Assembly (NCBI RefSeq): GCF_004634195.1
Contig: NZ_SKBP01000005.1
Span: 124,001-188,000 of the forward strand
Direction: 5' to 3'
DNA: 64,000 bases
From: Flavobacterium salilacus subsp. salilacus
Lineage (GTDB): Bacteria > Bacteroidota > Bacteroidia > Flavobacteriales > Flavobacteriaceae
Both the position numbers and the translations under genes were made by a program. The notes beneath the pieces are model-generated. The model was not told the DNA's origin. It saw nothing but the letters and a program-made list of their open reading frames with translations, and ran no database searches. How positions within the stretch are numbered: position 1 is the stretch's first letter; each line of letters opens with the position of its first letter. Shown here in pieces: positions 34,227 to 44,106 of this stretch.

Positions 34227-34724
34227 TTAAAATCTATATCGAATACCCAGTGCAATATCTGGACCAAAATTATCATCTCTAAAATCATCTCCAAAATAAA
34301 CCTCAGGTCTCATATCTAGGGATAACTGTAGCGGTATATCAAAGTTATATTCTATACCAATATTACCGGCAACAAATAGAAAAGTACCATTATCATCATC
34401 AAATTCATCTTTGTAACGATCATCATTGTACTCCCATGTACCTAATCCGCCACCCACACCGGCATACCAGTTAAAACCTCCATCAATGTTCCAAACCCAT
34501 TGGTACAATCCGGTTAGTTTCATGGCATCATAATGGTCTGAGTTACGCCATCCTAAATCAAATTCAAGTCTGTTGGCAGAACTAATAAAACGTTGATATG
34601 ATACTTCACCACCAAAGCCGTCATTATCTCCAAGACGCAAACCTATTGCATTTTTATAATCCTGCGCCTTTGCACTAAATGATAAACCTACTAATATGAT
34701 AGCGGTTAAAAATACTTTTTTCAT
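34227..34724 (-). CDS. Small outer membrane beta-barrel protein
   Basis: The 165-residue protein has a signal peptide (MKKVFLTAIILVGLSFSAKAQ) and then short alternating strands with aromatic residues at strand ends, and Gly-Asp turns (GLRLGDNDGFGGEVSYQRFI, FNWYAGVGGGLGTWEYNDDRY, SLDMRPEVYFGDDF), finishing with ALGIRYRF, a typical last strand with C-terminal Phe. This is the pattern of a small outer membrane porin-like or opacity-type barrel. A TATCTTTG element at 34755-34762 lies upstream. Function unknown. Confidence 0.85.
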   Translation of the reverse strand: MKKVFLTAIILVGLSFSAKAQDYKNAIGLRLGDNDGFGGEVSYQRFISSANRLEFDLGWRNSDHYDAMKLTGLYQWVWNIDGGFNWYAGVGGGLGTWEYNDDRYKDEFDDDNGTFLFVAGNIGIEYNFDIPLQLSLDMRPEVYFGDDFRDDNFGPDIALGIRYRF

Positions 34725-34754
34725 AATCTCATTGGTTTTAATTGTCTATAAAAA

Positions 34755-34762
34755 CAAAGATA
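34755..34762 (-). promoter_or_regulatory. TAnnTTTG promoter element (TATCTTTG)
   Basis: On the minus strand TATCTTTG lies 30 bases before the outer membrane protein ATG at 34724. Confidence 0.5.
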
Positions 34763-34824
34763 TATGAGTATTTTTTATAAGGAAATGTACTGTTAAATTA
34801 TTAACACATATAGTTATGTTAAAA

Positions 34825-35622
34825 TTATTCTACGGAATAATTTGTTAATACCTCTGCTTGAGAAATAGCTACTGATTCAGGAATAGGTACTTCTATAGGA
34901 TATTGTGATAAATCGGATAAATGATATTCAAAATTAGTCAGCACATGTACAACTCCTATATTTTCGGCATAGTATTGTGTTGAAACTACAACATCCTGTT
35001 GTGGCATAATAGTGACAGGAATGGTAGTTCCGCCAAAGTTATATTGTAAAACAGCATCAAGACTTAACCTAATTTCTATAGGTTTTACATTGGCATAGGT
35101 TTCTCCATTAACTGAATATACTTCCAGATTGTCTTTGGCTGTAGTAGTAAGTTCATATTGAAATTCTATAGTATATCCTTCATATTCCTGTTCAATAGTA
35201 CCGTTTAGTGTACCAATAACCTGGTTATTGGTCGTGTTTTCTTTAAATATAACAAGATCTGTTGCATCTATAGAAAAAGGTAATTCTTCAGAGAAATTAA
35301 ACACGGCTGTACCTGTAAGTAATAATTTATCGTCTGATTTTCTTACTCCGTTATTTGCCAAAGCACTGGAAAAGAAACCAAAAGCAAGATTTTCTGTTTC
35401 AAATCTTTTATAAGTTACACTACTTATAACAGTATCATTAGCGATATAAAGATGATCATTACCGGTTCCTTCCTGTGCATCGCTGGTTACATCGTAGTCC
35501 CAGTAGTTGCCGTCAGTTAAAGGTAAAAATTCAGTTACAGATTCAACAGGAGGAGTACCGTCATCATTAGAGCACGCCAGCATAAAGAAACCCAGCCCGA
35601 TAAATAACAATTTATTTTTCAT
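34825..35622 (-). CDS. Putative lipoprotein, unknown function
   Basis: The 265-residue protein has a lipoprotein signal: MKNKLLFIGLGFFMLACSNDDG with the lipidated Cys at residue 17, followed by an acidic/Pro start of the mature chain. The Asp/Gly-rich SNDDG after the Cys resembles the surface lipoprotein export signal of Bacteroidota. The remainder is all-beta, Thr/Asn/Val-rich (FLPLTDGNYWDYDVTSDAQEGTGNDHLY), with no catalytic motif. It lies between a barrel protein gene and the LpxH-like gene, on the same strand. Function is not known. Confidence 0.72.
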   Translation of the reverse strand: MKNKLLFIGLGFFMLACSNDDGTPPVESVTEFLPLTDGNYWDYDVTSDAQEGTGNDHLYIANDTVISSVTYKRFETENLAFGFFSSALANNGVRKSDDKLLLTGTAVFNFSEELPFSIDATDLVIFKENTTNNQVIGTLNGTIEQEYEGYTIEFQYELTTTAKDNLEVYSVNGETYANVKPIEIRLSLDAVLQYNFGGTTIPVTIMPQQDVVVSTQYYAENIGVVHVLTNFEYHLSDLSQYPIEVPIPESVAISQAEVLTNYSVE

Positions 35623-35663
35623 GATAAAAGAAGTTAAGTTAGTGGGGCTAAATATAACTATTT

Positions 35664-36503
35664 TTATGGATTTTTTATGCCTTTATTAAAAAGCAGCGAA
35701 GTAATTAGTTGATTACCCAATTCGGTTTCCCTTTCAAAATATTCTTCTTCCTTTACGATTATTTCATTGGTATGCTGGTACATTTTCCAACGTCTTTTAT
35801 TGTATTCCAACGCTGTAAGGTTTTCTATCCAGTCACCTGAATTTAGGTAAATAACACTACCTTTTTTATTTGTAATGGTATCTATTTTTGGTTCATGTAT
35901 ATGCCCGCAAATCACAAAATCATATTCATTTTCAATAGCAAGTTCGGCAGCAGTAGTTTCAAAATCTGAAATAAATTTAACTGCTTTCTTTACACTCGAT
36001 TTTATTTTTTTAGAAAGCGAGTAGGGCTCTTTGCCCATTTTTACCAATAACCAGTTTATAAATCGATTTAGGAGAATTAAATAATCGTAACCTATGCCGC
36101 CAAGCTTGGCAATCCATTTGGCATGGGTTATAGAGCTGTCAAAAACGTCGCCGTGAAAAAACCATGCTTTTTTCCCATCTAACTCCAATACAACTTTATC
36201 TACAATAGAAAAATTACCCATAGAAGTATCACTGAATTTTCGTAACATTTCGTCATGGTTACCGGTAATGTAATATACTTTAGTACCTTTGGAAGCAAAA
36301 TCGAGTATTTTCTTTATTACTTTAAGGTGTGATTTTGGAAAATAAGATTTTCTAAATTGCCAAATATCTATAATATCGCCGTTAAGAATAAGTGTTTTAG
36401 GTTTTATTGTTGAGAGATAGGCTAAAAGTTCTTTGGCATGACATCCATACGTACCCAAATGTACATCTGAAAGAACCACAAGATCAACAATTCTTTTTTT
36501 CAT
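35664..36503 (-). CDS. UDP-2,3-diacylglucosamine hydrolase-like metallophosphoesterase (LpxH-like)
   Basis: The 279-residue protein shows the calcineurin-like metallophosphoesterase motif set: DVHLGTYG (DxH), GDIIDIWQ (GDxxD), GNHDEMLRKF (GNHD), and later FFHGDVFD and CGHIHEPKID (GHxH). The length and the WIENLTALEYN region match the LpxH/LpxG-like proteins of Bacteroidota that remove UMP from UDP-2,3-diacylglucosamine in lipid A synthesis; the exact substrate is inferred. It lies about 11 kb from the lpx cluster and is on the minus strand between a lipoprotein and the DUF2911 gene. Confidence 0.88.
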   Translation of the reverse strand: MKKRIVDLVVLSDVHLGTYGCHAKELLAYLSTIKPKTLILNGDIIDIWQFRKSYFPKSHLKVIKKILDFASKGTKVYYITGNHDEMLRKFSDTSMGNFSIVDKVVLELDGKKAWFFHGDVFDSSITHAKWIAKLGGIGYDYLILLNRFINWLLVKMGKEPYSLSKKIKSSVKKAVKFISDFETTAAELAIENEYDFVICGHIHEPKIDTITNKKGSVIYLNSGDWIENLTALEYNKRRWKMYQHTNEIIVKEEEYFERETELGNQLITSLLFNKGIKNP

Positions 36504-36692
36504 GGGATGTTTTCTGCAAAATACAACTGTTTATGTAAACTGTAGTTTATGGAATGATTACAAAACTGTTGTGTTTTTATTTTAGAATTTAATTAGTATA
36601 AATATTGACTTATAATTTATATTATGTAAAATAATAAATTAAAAATAGAACAGATATCTATTAAATGCCTGTTCTATAAATATAATTATAAG

Positions 36693-37199
36693 TTATTTAG
36701 CCATAATTGGGATATCCCAATTATCCCAGCTAAGGGTTACATTATTCTTATTTATACTATAAACAAGTCTTTCGTTCATTTTAGTCGATTTTTTAGGAGT
36801 AACCTTTACACGCAGTTGGTCTTTTCCTTCATCATATTTATAGGCACCCCATTGCTTGGCTTCTTTATTAAATATTACAGTTGCCGATTCTTTTTCTGGA
36901 ATTACAAAAAAAGAATATGTTCCTGCCGGTAATTCTTTTCCTTCAATCATTAGAGGTTTATCTGTTGTAAAAGTAGTTGCATCATTAGCTCCTGCGCGCC
37001 ATACTTTGCCATATGGCACAAGTTCGCCCCAAATTTCACGCCCTTTAACCGAGGGGCTGCTATATTCAATAGTAATGTTTGCTCCGTTTATTTTGCCTGT
37101 AGCTGTTTCTGCGGGGCTTGCTTTTTTACCTTGTGCGCTTGCAATTCCGGTAACTGATAGCATTACAATAAATAGCGCAATTTTTTTTAGATTTTTCAT
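36693..37199 (-). CDS. DUF2911 periplasmic protein
   Basis: The 168-residue protein has a signal peptide ([23 protein letters not shown]) and then the DUF2911 pattern: [63 protein letters not shown], a compact beta-rich domain with RAGAN and GTYSF markers. The role of the family is not known; it is common in Bacteroidota. It lies alone on the minus strand between the LpxH-like and DinB genes. Confidence 0.88.
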   Translation of the reverse strand: MKNLKKIALFIVMLSVTGIASAQGKKASPAETATGKINGANITIEYSSPSVKGREIWGELVPYGKVWRAGANDATTFTTDKPLMIEGKELPAGTYSFFVIPEKESATVIFNKEAKQWGAYKYDEGKDQLRVKVTPKKSTKMNERLVYSINKNNVTLSWDNWDIPIMAK

Positions 37200-37285
37200 A
37201 CTTTTTAAATTTGATTATTAATGGCTTATAAAAGTATAATGTATCGTTTAAACATAAATATACTTTAACAAACCTTTACAATAGT

Positions 37286-37726
37286 CTATCTTTTATGAAA
37301 AATATAATCAGAAACTATTGGCGTGCCTCCCTCCTGTTTGTAATATGATGCTATTTGCCCTCTATGATAAGTAGAATGATTGATAATATGAAACAAAATA
37401 TCCCTAACCGAATTTTGAAAAGGCATTCCTTTACTGTTGGTGTATTGTATTATGTCATCTAAATCAAATGTATCTGATATTTGCAAAGAGTTTTCGTAGT
37501 TAATCTTATTTTGTTCTTGCAAAACGTTAATAGATCTCATATTCCATACACCTACATCGGCCGTTTTACCCATTATTCGAGCGTTCCATATTTCATGTGC
37601 ATTAATAGTGTGGTTTAAAAGCAATACCGACTTTTTATGTATAGCACTATCTGCCATAAGTGATGCAATAATCTGGCTATTATAATGATAGGTATAATCA
37701 AAAAGTTCTTTAAAAAACGATTTCAT
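37286..37726 (-). CDS. DinB/YfiT-family putative metalloenzyme
   Basis: The 146-residue protein is a four-helix bundle of the DinB/YfiT type. Metal-ligand histidines can be read at LLNHTINAHEIWNARIM and at the C-terminal HIINHSTYHRGQIASYYKQEGG, the conserved pair of the family. Members include damage-inducible and bacillithiol/mycothiol transferase enzymes; no substrate can be assigned here. The start at 37726 follows a 70-base gap after the acs gene ends. Confidence 0.85.
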   Translation of the reverse strand: MKSFFKELFDYTYHYNSQIIASLMADSAIHKKSVLLLNHTINAHEIWNARIMGKTADVGVWNMRSINVLQEQNKINYENSLQISDTFDLDDIIQYTNSKGMPFQNSVRDILFHIINHSTYHRGQIASYYKQEGGTPIVSDYIFHKR

Positions 37727-37796
37727 TTAAATTTAAGTTTCGCTGCAAATAAAAATTTTTAAGTAGTTGTTTTACAGTTAAATATAAAATGTTTTT

Positions 37797-39704
37797 TTAC
37801 AATTTACCTTCTTTTATTTCCTCTACAATTTCAGGATTTAAAAGTGTTGTAATATCTCCGAAGTTTGAATAATCGCCTTCGGCTATTTTACGCAATATTC
37901 TACGCATAATTTTTCCTGAACGTGTTTTGGGCAGCCCTGATACAAACTGTATTTTATCCAGTTTAGCAATAGGACCTATATGGCTGGAAATATGTTCGTT
38001 TATTTCTCTGCTCAAATTATCTCTGTCACGTCCCTCTCCTGATTCTTTAAGAATAATAAAGCCATATAGTGCATTACCTTTTACATCATGCGGGAAACCA
38101 ACAATAGCCGATTCTGCTACCGCCGGATGTTCGTTAATAGCATCTTCAATAGGCGCTGTCCCCAGGTTATGCCCTGATACTATAACTACATCATCTACTC
38201 GACCTGTAATTCTGTAATACCCTACTTCGTCACGAAGTGCGCCATCTCCCGTAAAATATTTACCCGGAAATGCTTTAAAATATGTTTCTTTAAATCGTTG
38301 GTGATCACCCCAAATAGTTCTTGCCATACCCGGCCAAGGGAATTTTATACAAAGGCTGCCCACTACTTGATTACCCTCAATTTCATTTCGTTTATCATCC
38401 ATCAATACCGGCTGCACACCCGGTAATGGCAGTGTAGCATAGGTAGGTTTTGTTGGTGTTATAAATGGTAGTGGCGATATCATAATACCTCCCGTTTCGG
38501 TTTGCCACCAAGTATCTACGATAGGCGATTTTTTCTTGCCTACATGGTCATTATACCAGTGCCAAGCTTCTTCATTAATAGGTTCTCCTACAGAGCCGAT
38601 AACTTTTAGTGTAGAAAGGTTATATTTATTTACCCACTCCCAGTTTTCTTTTGCCAACGCCCTTATAGCAGTAGGCGCTGTGTAAAACTGTGTTACTTTA
38701 TGTTTATCTACTACTTCCCAAAAACGCCCGAAATCAGGGTACGAAGGCACGCCCTCAAAAATTACGGTAGTTGCCCCATTGAGTAGTGGTCCATATACAA
38801 TATAGGAGTGCCCTGTAATCCACCCTATATCGGCAGTACACCAAAACACATCATTTTCTTCATAAGCAAAAACATTTTTAAAGGTATAGGCAGAATATAC
38901 CATGTATCCTGCGGTAGTATGCAACATTCCTTTAGGTTTTCCTGTAGAACCTGATGTATAAAGTATAAACAAAGGGTCTTCGGCATCCATAATTTCAGCT
39001 ACATTATTGGGTTGCGCCTCGTCCAGTAACGGCTGTAGCCATTTATCGCGCCCTTCCTTCATATTTACGGCAGTATTCGTTCTTTTAACAACCAATACAT
39101 TTTCTACACTATCACATTTTTCGAGCGCTTCATCTATAATACCTTTCAGGTCGATGGTTTTACTACCGCGAAAACCACCATCGGAAGTAATTACCATTTT
39201 ACAGCCACTATCGTTTATCCTGCTGGTAACGGCAGAAGCAGAAAAACCTGCAAATACAACTGAGTGTATAGCTCCTATACGGGCACAAGCCAATACGGCT
39301 ATGGCAAGTTCGGGTATCATTGGCAGGTATATACATACCCTGTCCCCTTTTTGAATGCCTTGCTCGCGCAATACGTTAGCCATTTTGCAAACCCTGTCAT
39401 ACAGTTGGTTATAAGTAATGTGTAACGCTTCTTCATTAGGGTTGTTAGGCTCAAAAATAATTGCGGTCTTCTCTCCTCTTTTAGCCAAGTGTCTGTCAAT
39501 ACAGTTTTTGGTAATATTTACTTTGGCATTCAGAAACCATTTAATTTCGGCTTCCTGCATATCAAACTCTACAACTTTATCCCATTTTTGATACCAGGTA
39601 AAGTTTTCATCAGCTATCCTGTCCCAAAACTTTCGGGGTTCTCTTAAAGATTTATTATAATGTTTAAAATATTGTTCTAAGCTGCCTACCTGATAATAAC
39701 TCAT
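37797..39704 (-). CDS. acs: Acetyl-CoA synthetase
   Basis: The 635-residue enzyme activates acetate with ATP and CoA. Visible motifs are the P-loop YTSGSTGKPKGMLHT, the AMP site VDTWWQTETGG, TGDGALRDEVGYYRITGRVDDVV, and the C-terminal Lys of the PKTRSGKIMRRILRK loop, which is the acetylation site in the family. The N-terminal ACS segment (EQYFKHYNKSLREPRKFWDRIA) and length fit well. It is monocistronic on the minus strand; the nearest plus-strand gene, an MscS-type channel, starts about 200 bases from its start. Confidence 0.95.
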   Translation of the reverse strand: MSYYQVGSLEQYFKHYNKSLREPRKFWDRIADENFTWYQKWDKVVEFDMQEAEIKWFLNAKVNITKNCIDRHLAKRGEKTAIIFEPNNPNEEALHITYNQLYDRVCKMANVLREQGIQKGDRVCIYLPMIPELAIAVLACARIGAIHSVVFAGFSASAVTSRINDSGCKMVITSDGGFRGSKTIDLKGIIDEALEKCDSVENVLVVKRTNTAVNMKEGRDKWLQPLLDEAQPNNVAEIMDAEDPLFILYTSGSTGKPKGMLHTTAGYMVYSAYTFKNVFAYEENDVFWCTADIGWITGHSYIVYGPLLNGATTVIFEGVPSYPDFGRFWEVVDKHKVTQFYTAPTAIRALAKENWEWVNKYNLSTLKVIGSVGEPINEEAWHWYNDHVGKKKSPIVDTWWQTETGGIMISPLPFITPTKPTYATLPLPGVQPVLMDDKRNEIEGNQVVGSLCIKFPWPGMARTIWGDHQRFKETYFKAFPGKYFTGDGALRDEVGYYRITGRVDDVVIVSGHNLGTAPIEDAINEHPAVAESAIVGFPHDVKGNALYGFIILKESGEGRDRDNLSREINEHISSHIGPIAKLDKIQFVSGLPKTRSGKIMRRILRKIAEGDYSNFGDITTLLNPEIVEEIKEGKL

Positions 39705-39913
39705 GTGATTAAAGTATTTTTGTGATGTTTTCCGAATGTAAATATATTAATGATAAAATATAAATCCTACATGTTTGTATAAATAAAGTTGTAAGTAACT
39801 ACACTTAATCATTGCATATATCGGATAAAAGAAAATTTACTTTTCAGTTACTTTTACTTATCTTGCTGATAGTATTGACACATCTTGTAGGTATATTTTA
39901 TAAATCAGTTTAT

Positions 39914-41788
39914 ATGAAAAGTACTTTTCGCTTATTTACAGTTCTTATTATATTAATCATCACTGCTGTTAATGCAGATGCACAAACGGATACCACTATT
40001 ATAAAAAACGATTCGGTTACGGGCGTAAATATTCGTCAATATAAAGAAAAATTATCGCTGTTGGAGCAACAAAGTATAGCTGACTCTGTTAAAAAAGCAG
40101 GGTTACAAAAGCAATTACAGTCTTTACAAACAACTGATAATATTAAAAAGGAAGAACTGCAAAAACAATTAGCGGAGATAAACAATCGCGAGGTACAAAG
40201 GCTTGCTGAGAAAAAAGCTAAAATAGATTCGTTACGGGTAACCGCAAAAGGCTATCCGGTAGTTGGTTTCTTTAATGATACACTATTTACGGTGTATGCT
40301 AAACTTGGTAGTTTTTCTGCACATGACAGAGCTAAAGCAATAATTGAAAGAATACAGATATTAGGCGAAAATTACAATTTTGTTCCCGATTCTATAAAAA
40401 TAATAAATGCTGAAACCACTACAGATATTGTAACAGGTGAAAGTATTATTATGAGTGTTTCTGAAAATGACGCACTTTGGAATAACACCTCTCAATATGA
40501 TTTGGCAAAGGCTTACAGTACTATAATAAGTGATGCTGTAATGCATTATAAAGATGAAACCAGCTTTATAACGCTGGCAAAAGAAATAGGTCTTGCCATA
40601 CTGGTACTGTTAGTATTAGGTATTATAATACGTTATTCAGGAAAATTATTTAAATGGACAGCACACAAAATTCAGGAACAGGAAAATAAGCGTATAAAAG
40701 GTATTACTATTAAAAATTATAACCTTTTTGATGCTAAACGGCAGATAAAGGTATTACTCATGCTGAATACACTGGCAAAATGGATAATAATACTCATACT
40801 CATATACATAGCACTCCCTATACTGTTTGGTATTTTTCCATGGACACAGCATTTTGCCGAAGCATTATTCAGTTATATCCTTACCCCTGTTAAAAAGATA
40901 ACCTTTGGTTTTTGGGATTATCTGCCTAATTTAATAACCATAATTGTTATCATTTTTGTATTCCGTTATGTACTCAAGTTTGCCCGTTTTCTTAAAAATG
41001 AAATTGAAGACGGTAGTCTTGTCATAAACGGTTTTTATAAAGACTGGGCTAACCCAACTTATCAAATAATCCGGGTATTAATAATAGCCTTTATGGTAGT
41101 AGTTATATTCCCCTACCTGCCCGGCAGCGAGTCTCCCATATTCAAAGGTGTATCAGTATTTTTGGGTTTCCTCTTTACATTTGGTTCCATGGGGTCGTTG
41201 TCTAATATAATGGCCGGGTTAGTACTTACTTATATGCGCTTGTTTAAAATTAACGATCGTGTAAAAATTGGCGAAGTTGTAGGCGATGTTATCGAAAAAT
41301 CGCTTTTAGTTACCCGTGTACGTACCATTAAAAATGAAATTATATCAATACCCAACTCTACTGTAATGAGTAGCCATACTATAAACTACAGCAGCGATAC
41401 AGTTGATAAAGGATTGATATTGCATACCACCGTTACTTTAGGATATGATGTGCCTTGGAAAAAAATACATGAAGCTTTACTAACTGCGGCCGACAGAACC
41501 GAAATACTGCTAAAAGAACCTAAGCCTTTTGTATTGCAAACAAGTTTGGATGACTTTTATGTATCTTATCAGATAAATGCCTATACTAAAGAAGCTAATA
41601 AACAAGCTGTTATATACTCTAAACTGCACGAAAACATACAGGATTGCTGTAACGAAGCGGGCATAGAAATCCTTTCGCCACATTACAGGGCAGCCCGCGA
41701 TGGCAATATGACTACTATACCCGAAAATTACCTGGATAAAGATTATACAGCACCGCCGTTTAATATTAATTTCAATAAAAAAGAATAG
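39914..41788 (+). CDS. Large MscS-type mechanosensitive channel protein
   Basis: The 624-residue protein has a signal peptide (MKSTFRLFTVLIILIITAVNADAQ), a periplasmic region with a Gln/Glu/Lys-rich coiled coil (about 40-110), several membrane helices, and then the MscS pore domain with the conserved PGSESPIFKGVSVFLGFLFTFGSMGSLSNIMAGLVLTYMRLFKINDRVKIGEVVGDVIEKSLLVTRVRTIKNEIISIPNSTVM. Mechanosensitive channels release solutes on hypo-osmotic shock. The frame is open from a TTG at 39812, but the ATG at 39914 directly before the signal peptide is chosen. It is followed 31 bases later by a second MscS gene. Confidence 0.88.
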   Translation: MKSTFRLFTVLIILIITAVNADAQTDTTIIKNDSVTGVNIRQYKEKLSLLEQQSIADSVKKAGLQKQLQSLQTTDNIKKEELQKQLAEINNREVQRLAEKKAKIDSLRVTAKGYPVVGFFNDTLFTVYAKLGSFSAHDRAKAIIERIQILGENYNFVPDSIKIINAETTTDIVTGESIIMSVSENDALWNNTSQYDLAKAYSTIISDAVMHYKDETSFITLAKEIGLAILVLLVLGIIIRYSGKLFKWTAHKIQEQENKRIKGITIKNYNLFDAKRQIKVLLMLNTLAKWIIILILIYIALPILFGIFPWTQHFAEALFSYILTPVKKITFGFWDYLPNLITIIVIIFVFRYVLKFARFLKNEIEDGSLVINGFYKDWANPTYQIIRVLIIAFMVVVIFPYLPGSESPIFKGVSVFLGFLFTFGSMGSLSNIMAGLVLTYMRLFKINDRVKIGEVVGDVIEKSLLVTRVRTIKNEIISIPNSTVMSSHTINYSSDTVDKGLILHTTVTLGYDVPWKKIHEALLTAADRTEILLKEPKPFVLQTSLDDFYVSYQINAYTKEANKQAVIYSKLHENIQDCCNEAGIEILSPHYRAARDGNMTTIPENYLDKDYTAPPFNINFNKKE

Positions 41789-41819
41789 TGAATATTCACA
41801 GTAAACTATAAATCATATA

Positions 41820-42740
41820 ATGGAAGAGAATATAAAAGAGGTATTATATAACCCCACGGTAGGCAAAATTGTCTTTCTTGCAATTGGTATCGGGGTCATA
41901 TGGTTTATTGTAAAATTGATACAGAGAAATTTATTTTCACGCATAAAAGAAAATGACAACCGTTATAAAGCCAAAAAAATCGGTAGTTTCATTGGTTATT
42001 TCTTTACTGTAATATTGATAACTGTAGTTTTTAGCGATAAGTTGGGAGGGCTGACGGTTGCTTTTGGTGTAGCGGGTGCAGGTATTGCCTTTGCATTGCA
42101 GGAAGTAATAGCCTCTTTTGCGGGTTGGCTTGCCATAATGTTTGGCGGTTTTTATAAAACAGGCGACAGGGTTCAGCTCGGTGGTATGAAAGGCGATGTT
42201 ATGGATATAGGCGTGCTGCGTACAACGCTAATGGAAACAGGGCAATGGGTAGATGGTGACTTGTATAACGGTCGTATTGTAATGGTAGCAAATAGCTTTG
42301 TTTTTAAAGAGCCTGTGTTTAATTATTCGGGAGATTTTCCTTTTTTATGGGATGAAATAAAAATACCTATCCGGTATGGCAGTAATTATGAAAAGGTAAA
42401 CGAAATTTTATTAAAAGCGGGGAATGAAGTAGCCGGAAACCTCTCGGAGAAATCGCATGAAAAATGGACTGAATTACAACGTAAATATATGCTGGAGGAT
42501 GCGCAGACAACCCCAATGATATCGCTTGTTGCCAATGATAATTGGGTAGAGTTTACACTACGCTATGTAGTAGATTATAAAAAAAGGAGAGTAACAAAAA
42601 CAGAAATGTTTACGACTATTTTAAAAGCAGTGGAAGCTACGGGTGGCGAGGTAAAATTTGCATCGGCAACATTCCAGTTAGTAGAACCATCAGACCTGAA
42701 TATTCATTTCAAAAACAAGAATTTTACGCCCAAAAGCTAA
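41820..42740 (+). CDS. Small MscS-type mechanosensitive channel protein
   Basis: The 306-residue protein has three membrane helices in the first 100 residues, then the MscS core: GLTVAFGVAGAGIAFALQEVIASFAGWLAIMFGGFYKTGDRVQLGGMKGDVMDIGVLRTTLMETGQWVDGDLYNGRIVMVANSFVFKEPVFNYS. The Gly/Ala-rich pore helix and beta domain are typical. It is shorter than the upstream protein and lacks its periplasmic extension, so the two are related but not redundant. It begins 31 bases after that gene and shares its strand; a hairpin terminator follows. Confidence 0.9.
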   Translation: MEENIKEVLYNPTVGKIVFLAIGIGVIWFIVKLIQRNLFSRIKENDNRYKAKKIGSFIGYFFTVILITVVFSDKLGGLTVAFGVAGAGIAFALQEVIASFAGWLAIMFGGFYKTGDRVQLGGMKGDVMDIGVLRTTLMETGQWVDGDLYNGRIVMVANSFVFKEPVFNYSGDFPFLWDEIKIPIRYGSNYEKVNEILLKAGNEVAGNLSEKSHEKWTELQRKYMLEDAQTTPMISLVANDNWVEFTLRYVVDYKKRRVTKTEMFTTILKAVEATGGEVKFASATFQLVEPSDLNIHFKNKNFTPKS

Positions 42741-42792
42741 TTCATTATATTAAAAACATAACCCCTAAAAACTGATTTAAAGAATTATACGT

Positions 42793-42819
42793 AAAAAAGG
42801 TGCTTATTGCGCCTTTTTT
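42793..42819. terminator. Hairpin terminator between MscS and TerB-like genes
   Basis: AAAAAAGGTGC pairs with GCGCCTTTTTT (one T-G mismatch) across a TTATT loop. It reaches the stop codon of the converging TerB-like gene at 42818. Confidence 0.75.
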
Positions 42820-43219
42820 AATTATGCTGCGCACGAAAAAGAGCCAGTAACACTCCCGGATCTATCAATCCTGTTGATGACTTTTGCATTTCGGCAAGTA
42901 CACTGCGCATAGCATAAGGGCTTAGCCCCATATTTACCCCCATTTCCCGTATGGCAATTTGCTCGTTTATGTGTAGCGTGCCATCGGCGTGCATTAATAA
43001 TGCCAAGCGATAAAATTGCATTATCCGTTCATACTCTGATTTTATGACCACTTTTTTAGCTTTCTTTTCAAAAAGCTCTTCAAAAACACTTTGCTCTATT
43101 TTGAGTTGTGAAGCTACGATGGCAAGAAGCTGATATTCCCGATCGTGTACCTGCCCGTCAATTTGTGCAAAAGCAATCATTTCCGAAAGCAGGCTTAATT
43201 TTTCTTCGTAAGTACTCAT
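42818..43219 (-). CDS. TerB-like small helical protein
   Basis: The 133-residue protein is an all-helical domain resembling the TerB/DjlA family: LSLLSEMIAFAQIDGQVHDREYQLLAIVASQLKI has the acidic D-G-x-x-D/E turn that binds metal in TerB, followed by FYRLALLMHADGTLHINEQIAIREMGVNMGL, a second similar acidic turn. There is no J domain or other part. TerB domains occur in stress and tellurite-response contexts, but no ter genes lie here. It converges with the MscS pair. Confidence 0.78.
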   Translation of the reverse strand: MSTYEEKLSLLSEMIAFAQIDGQVHDREYQLLAIVASQLKIEQSVFEELFEKKAKKVVIKSEYERIMQFYRLALLMHADGTLHINEQIAIREMGVNMGLSPYAMRSVLAEMQKSSTGLIDPGVLLALFRAQHN

Positions 43220-43274
43220 CTAATTAGTATTTTTAGCTAATTTATTCTTTTATACCTAAAAAAACAAAGCATTT

Positions 43275-44075
43275 ATGAAACGTCTATTGTTTTTATTCTG
43301 TTTACTATTTATAAATCGTGATGCGATAGCCCAAAGTACTGCTTCAGAAAACGTTAGCACAGTTACCATACATGCCCCGCAACTAAACAGTGACAGGAAA
43401 CTTTTTATATACCTGCCACATAATTATAAAAAAAGCACTAAAAAATACCCTGTCATCTACATGCATGATGCTCAAAACCTATTTGACAAGCAAACCGCCT
43501 ATTCCGGCGAATGGCGGGTAGATGAAATACTCGACAGTCTTAAAGCTCAGGTTATAGTAGTAGGTATTTCGCATGGCGAAGCCAAACGTATAGATGAGCT
43601 TACTCCCTACTCTAACCCCGAATATGGCGGTGGCGGAGCTGATGCCTACCTCGATTTTGTGGTAAAAACCGTTAAGCCTTATATTGACACAACCTATCGT
43701 ACCCAAAAGAATAAAAAGCATACCTATATATTTGGCAGTTCGTTAGGTGGTTTGGTTTCTTATTATGCTCTATTAAAGTATCCTAAAGTTTTTGGCGGTG
43801 CGGGAGTGTTCTCTCCGTCTTTTTGGTTTACCGATGCTATTTATACTTTAACGGAAGAAACTCCTGAAATTAATAGTCGTATTTATTTTATGGCGGGAGA
43901 AAGTGAAAGCGAAACCATGATTGCTGAGTTACGAAAGATGGAAAAACTTATCCGTAATAAAATAAAGAATGAAAATTCTATTAAGGTGAAAACAGTTCCT
44001 GAAGGAAAACATAACGAGGCATTATGGGGCAAAGAGTTTACGGCAGCTTACTTATGGCTTATAGGAAAGCGTTAA
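43275..44075 (+). CDS. Exported esterase-family alpha/beta hydrolase
   Basis: The 266-residue protein has a signal peptide (MKRLLFLFCLLFINRDAIAQ) and the fold of the putative esterase (esterase D / enterochelin esterase-like) family: LFIYLPHNYKKSTKKYPVIYMHDAQNLFD, nucleophile Ser156 in GSSLGGLVS, and a late catalytic-type His246 in PEGKHNEALW. Predicted to be periplasmic; the ester substrate is unknown. It is followed by the DUF1456 gene, which has its own promoter element overlapping the gap. Confidence 0.87.
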   Translation: MKRLLFLFCLLFINRDAIAQSTASENVSTVTIHAPQLNSDRKLFIYLPHNYKKSTKKYPVIYMHDAQNLFDKQTAYSGEWRVDEILDSLKAQVIVVGISHGEAKRIDELTPYSNPEYGGGGADAYLDFVVKTVKPYIDTTYRTQKNKKHTYIFGSSLGGLVSYYALLKYPKVFGGAGVFSPSFWFTDAIYTLTEETPEINSRIYFMAGESESETMIAELRKMEKLIRNKIKNENSIKVKTVPEGKHNEALWGKEFTAAYLWLIGKR

Positions 44076-44083
44076 ATAATAAG

Positions 44084-44091
44084 TATCTTTG
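44084..44091 (+). promoter_or_regulatory. TAnnTTTG promoter element (TATCTTTG)
   Basis: TATCTTTG lies 15 bases before the ATG at 44107. A possible upstream TTG start at 44089 falls inside this element, so 44107 is preferred for the DUF1456 gene. Confidence 0.55.
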
Positions 44092-44106
44092 CTGAAATTA
44101 GCAACT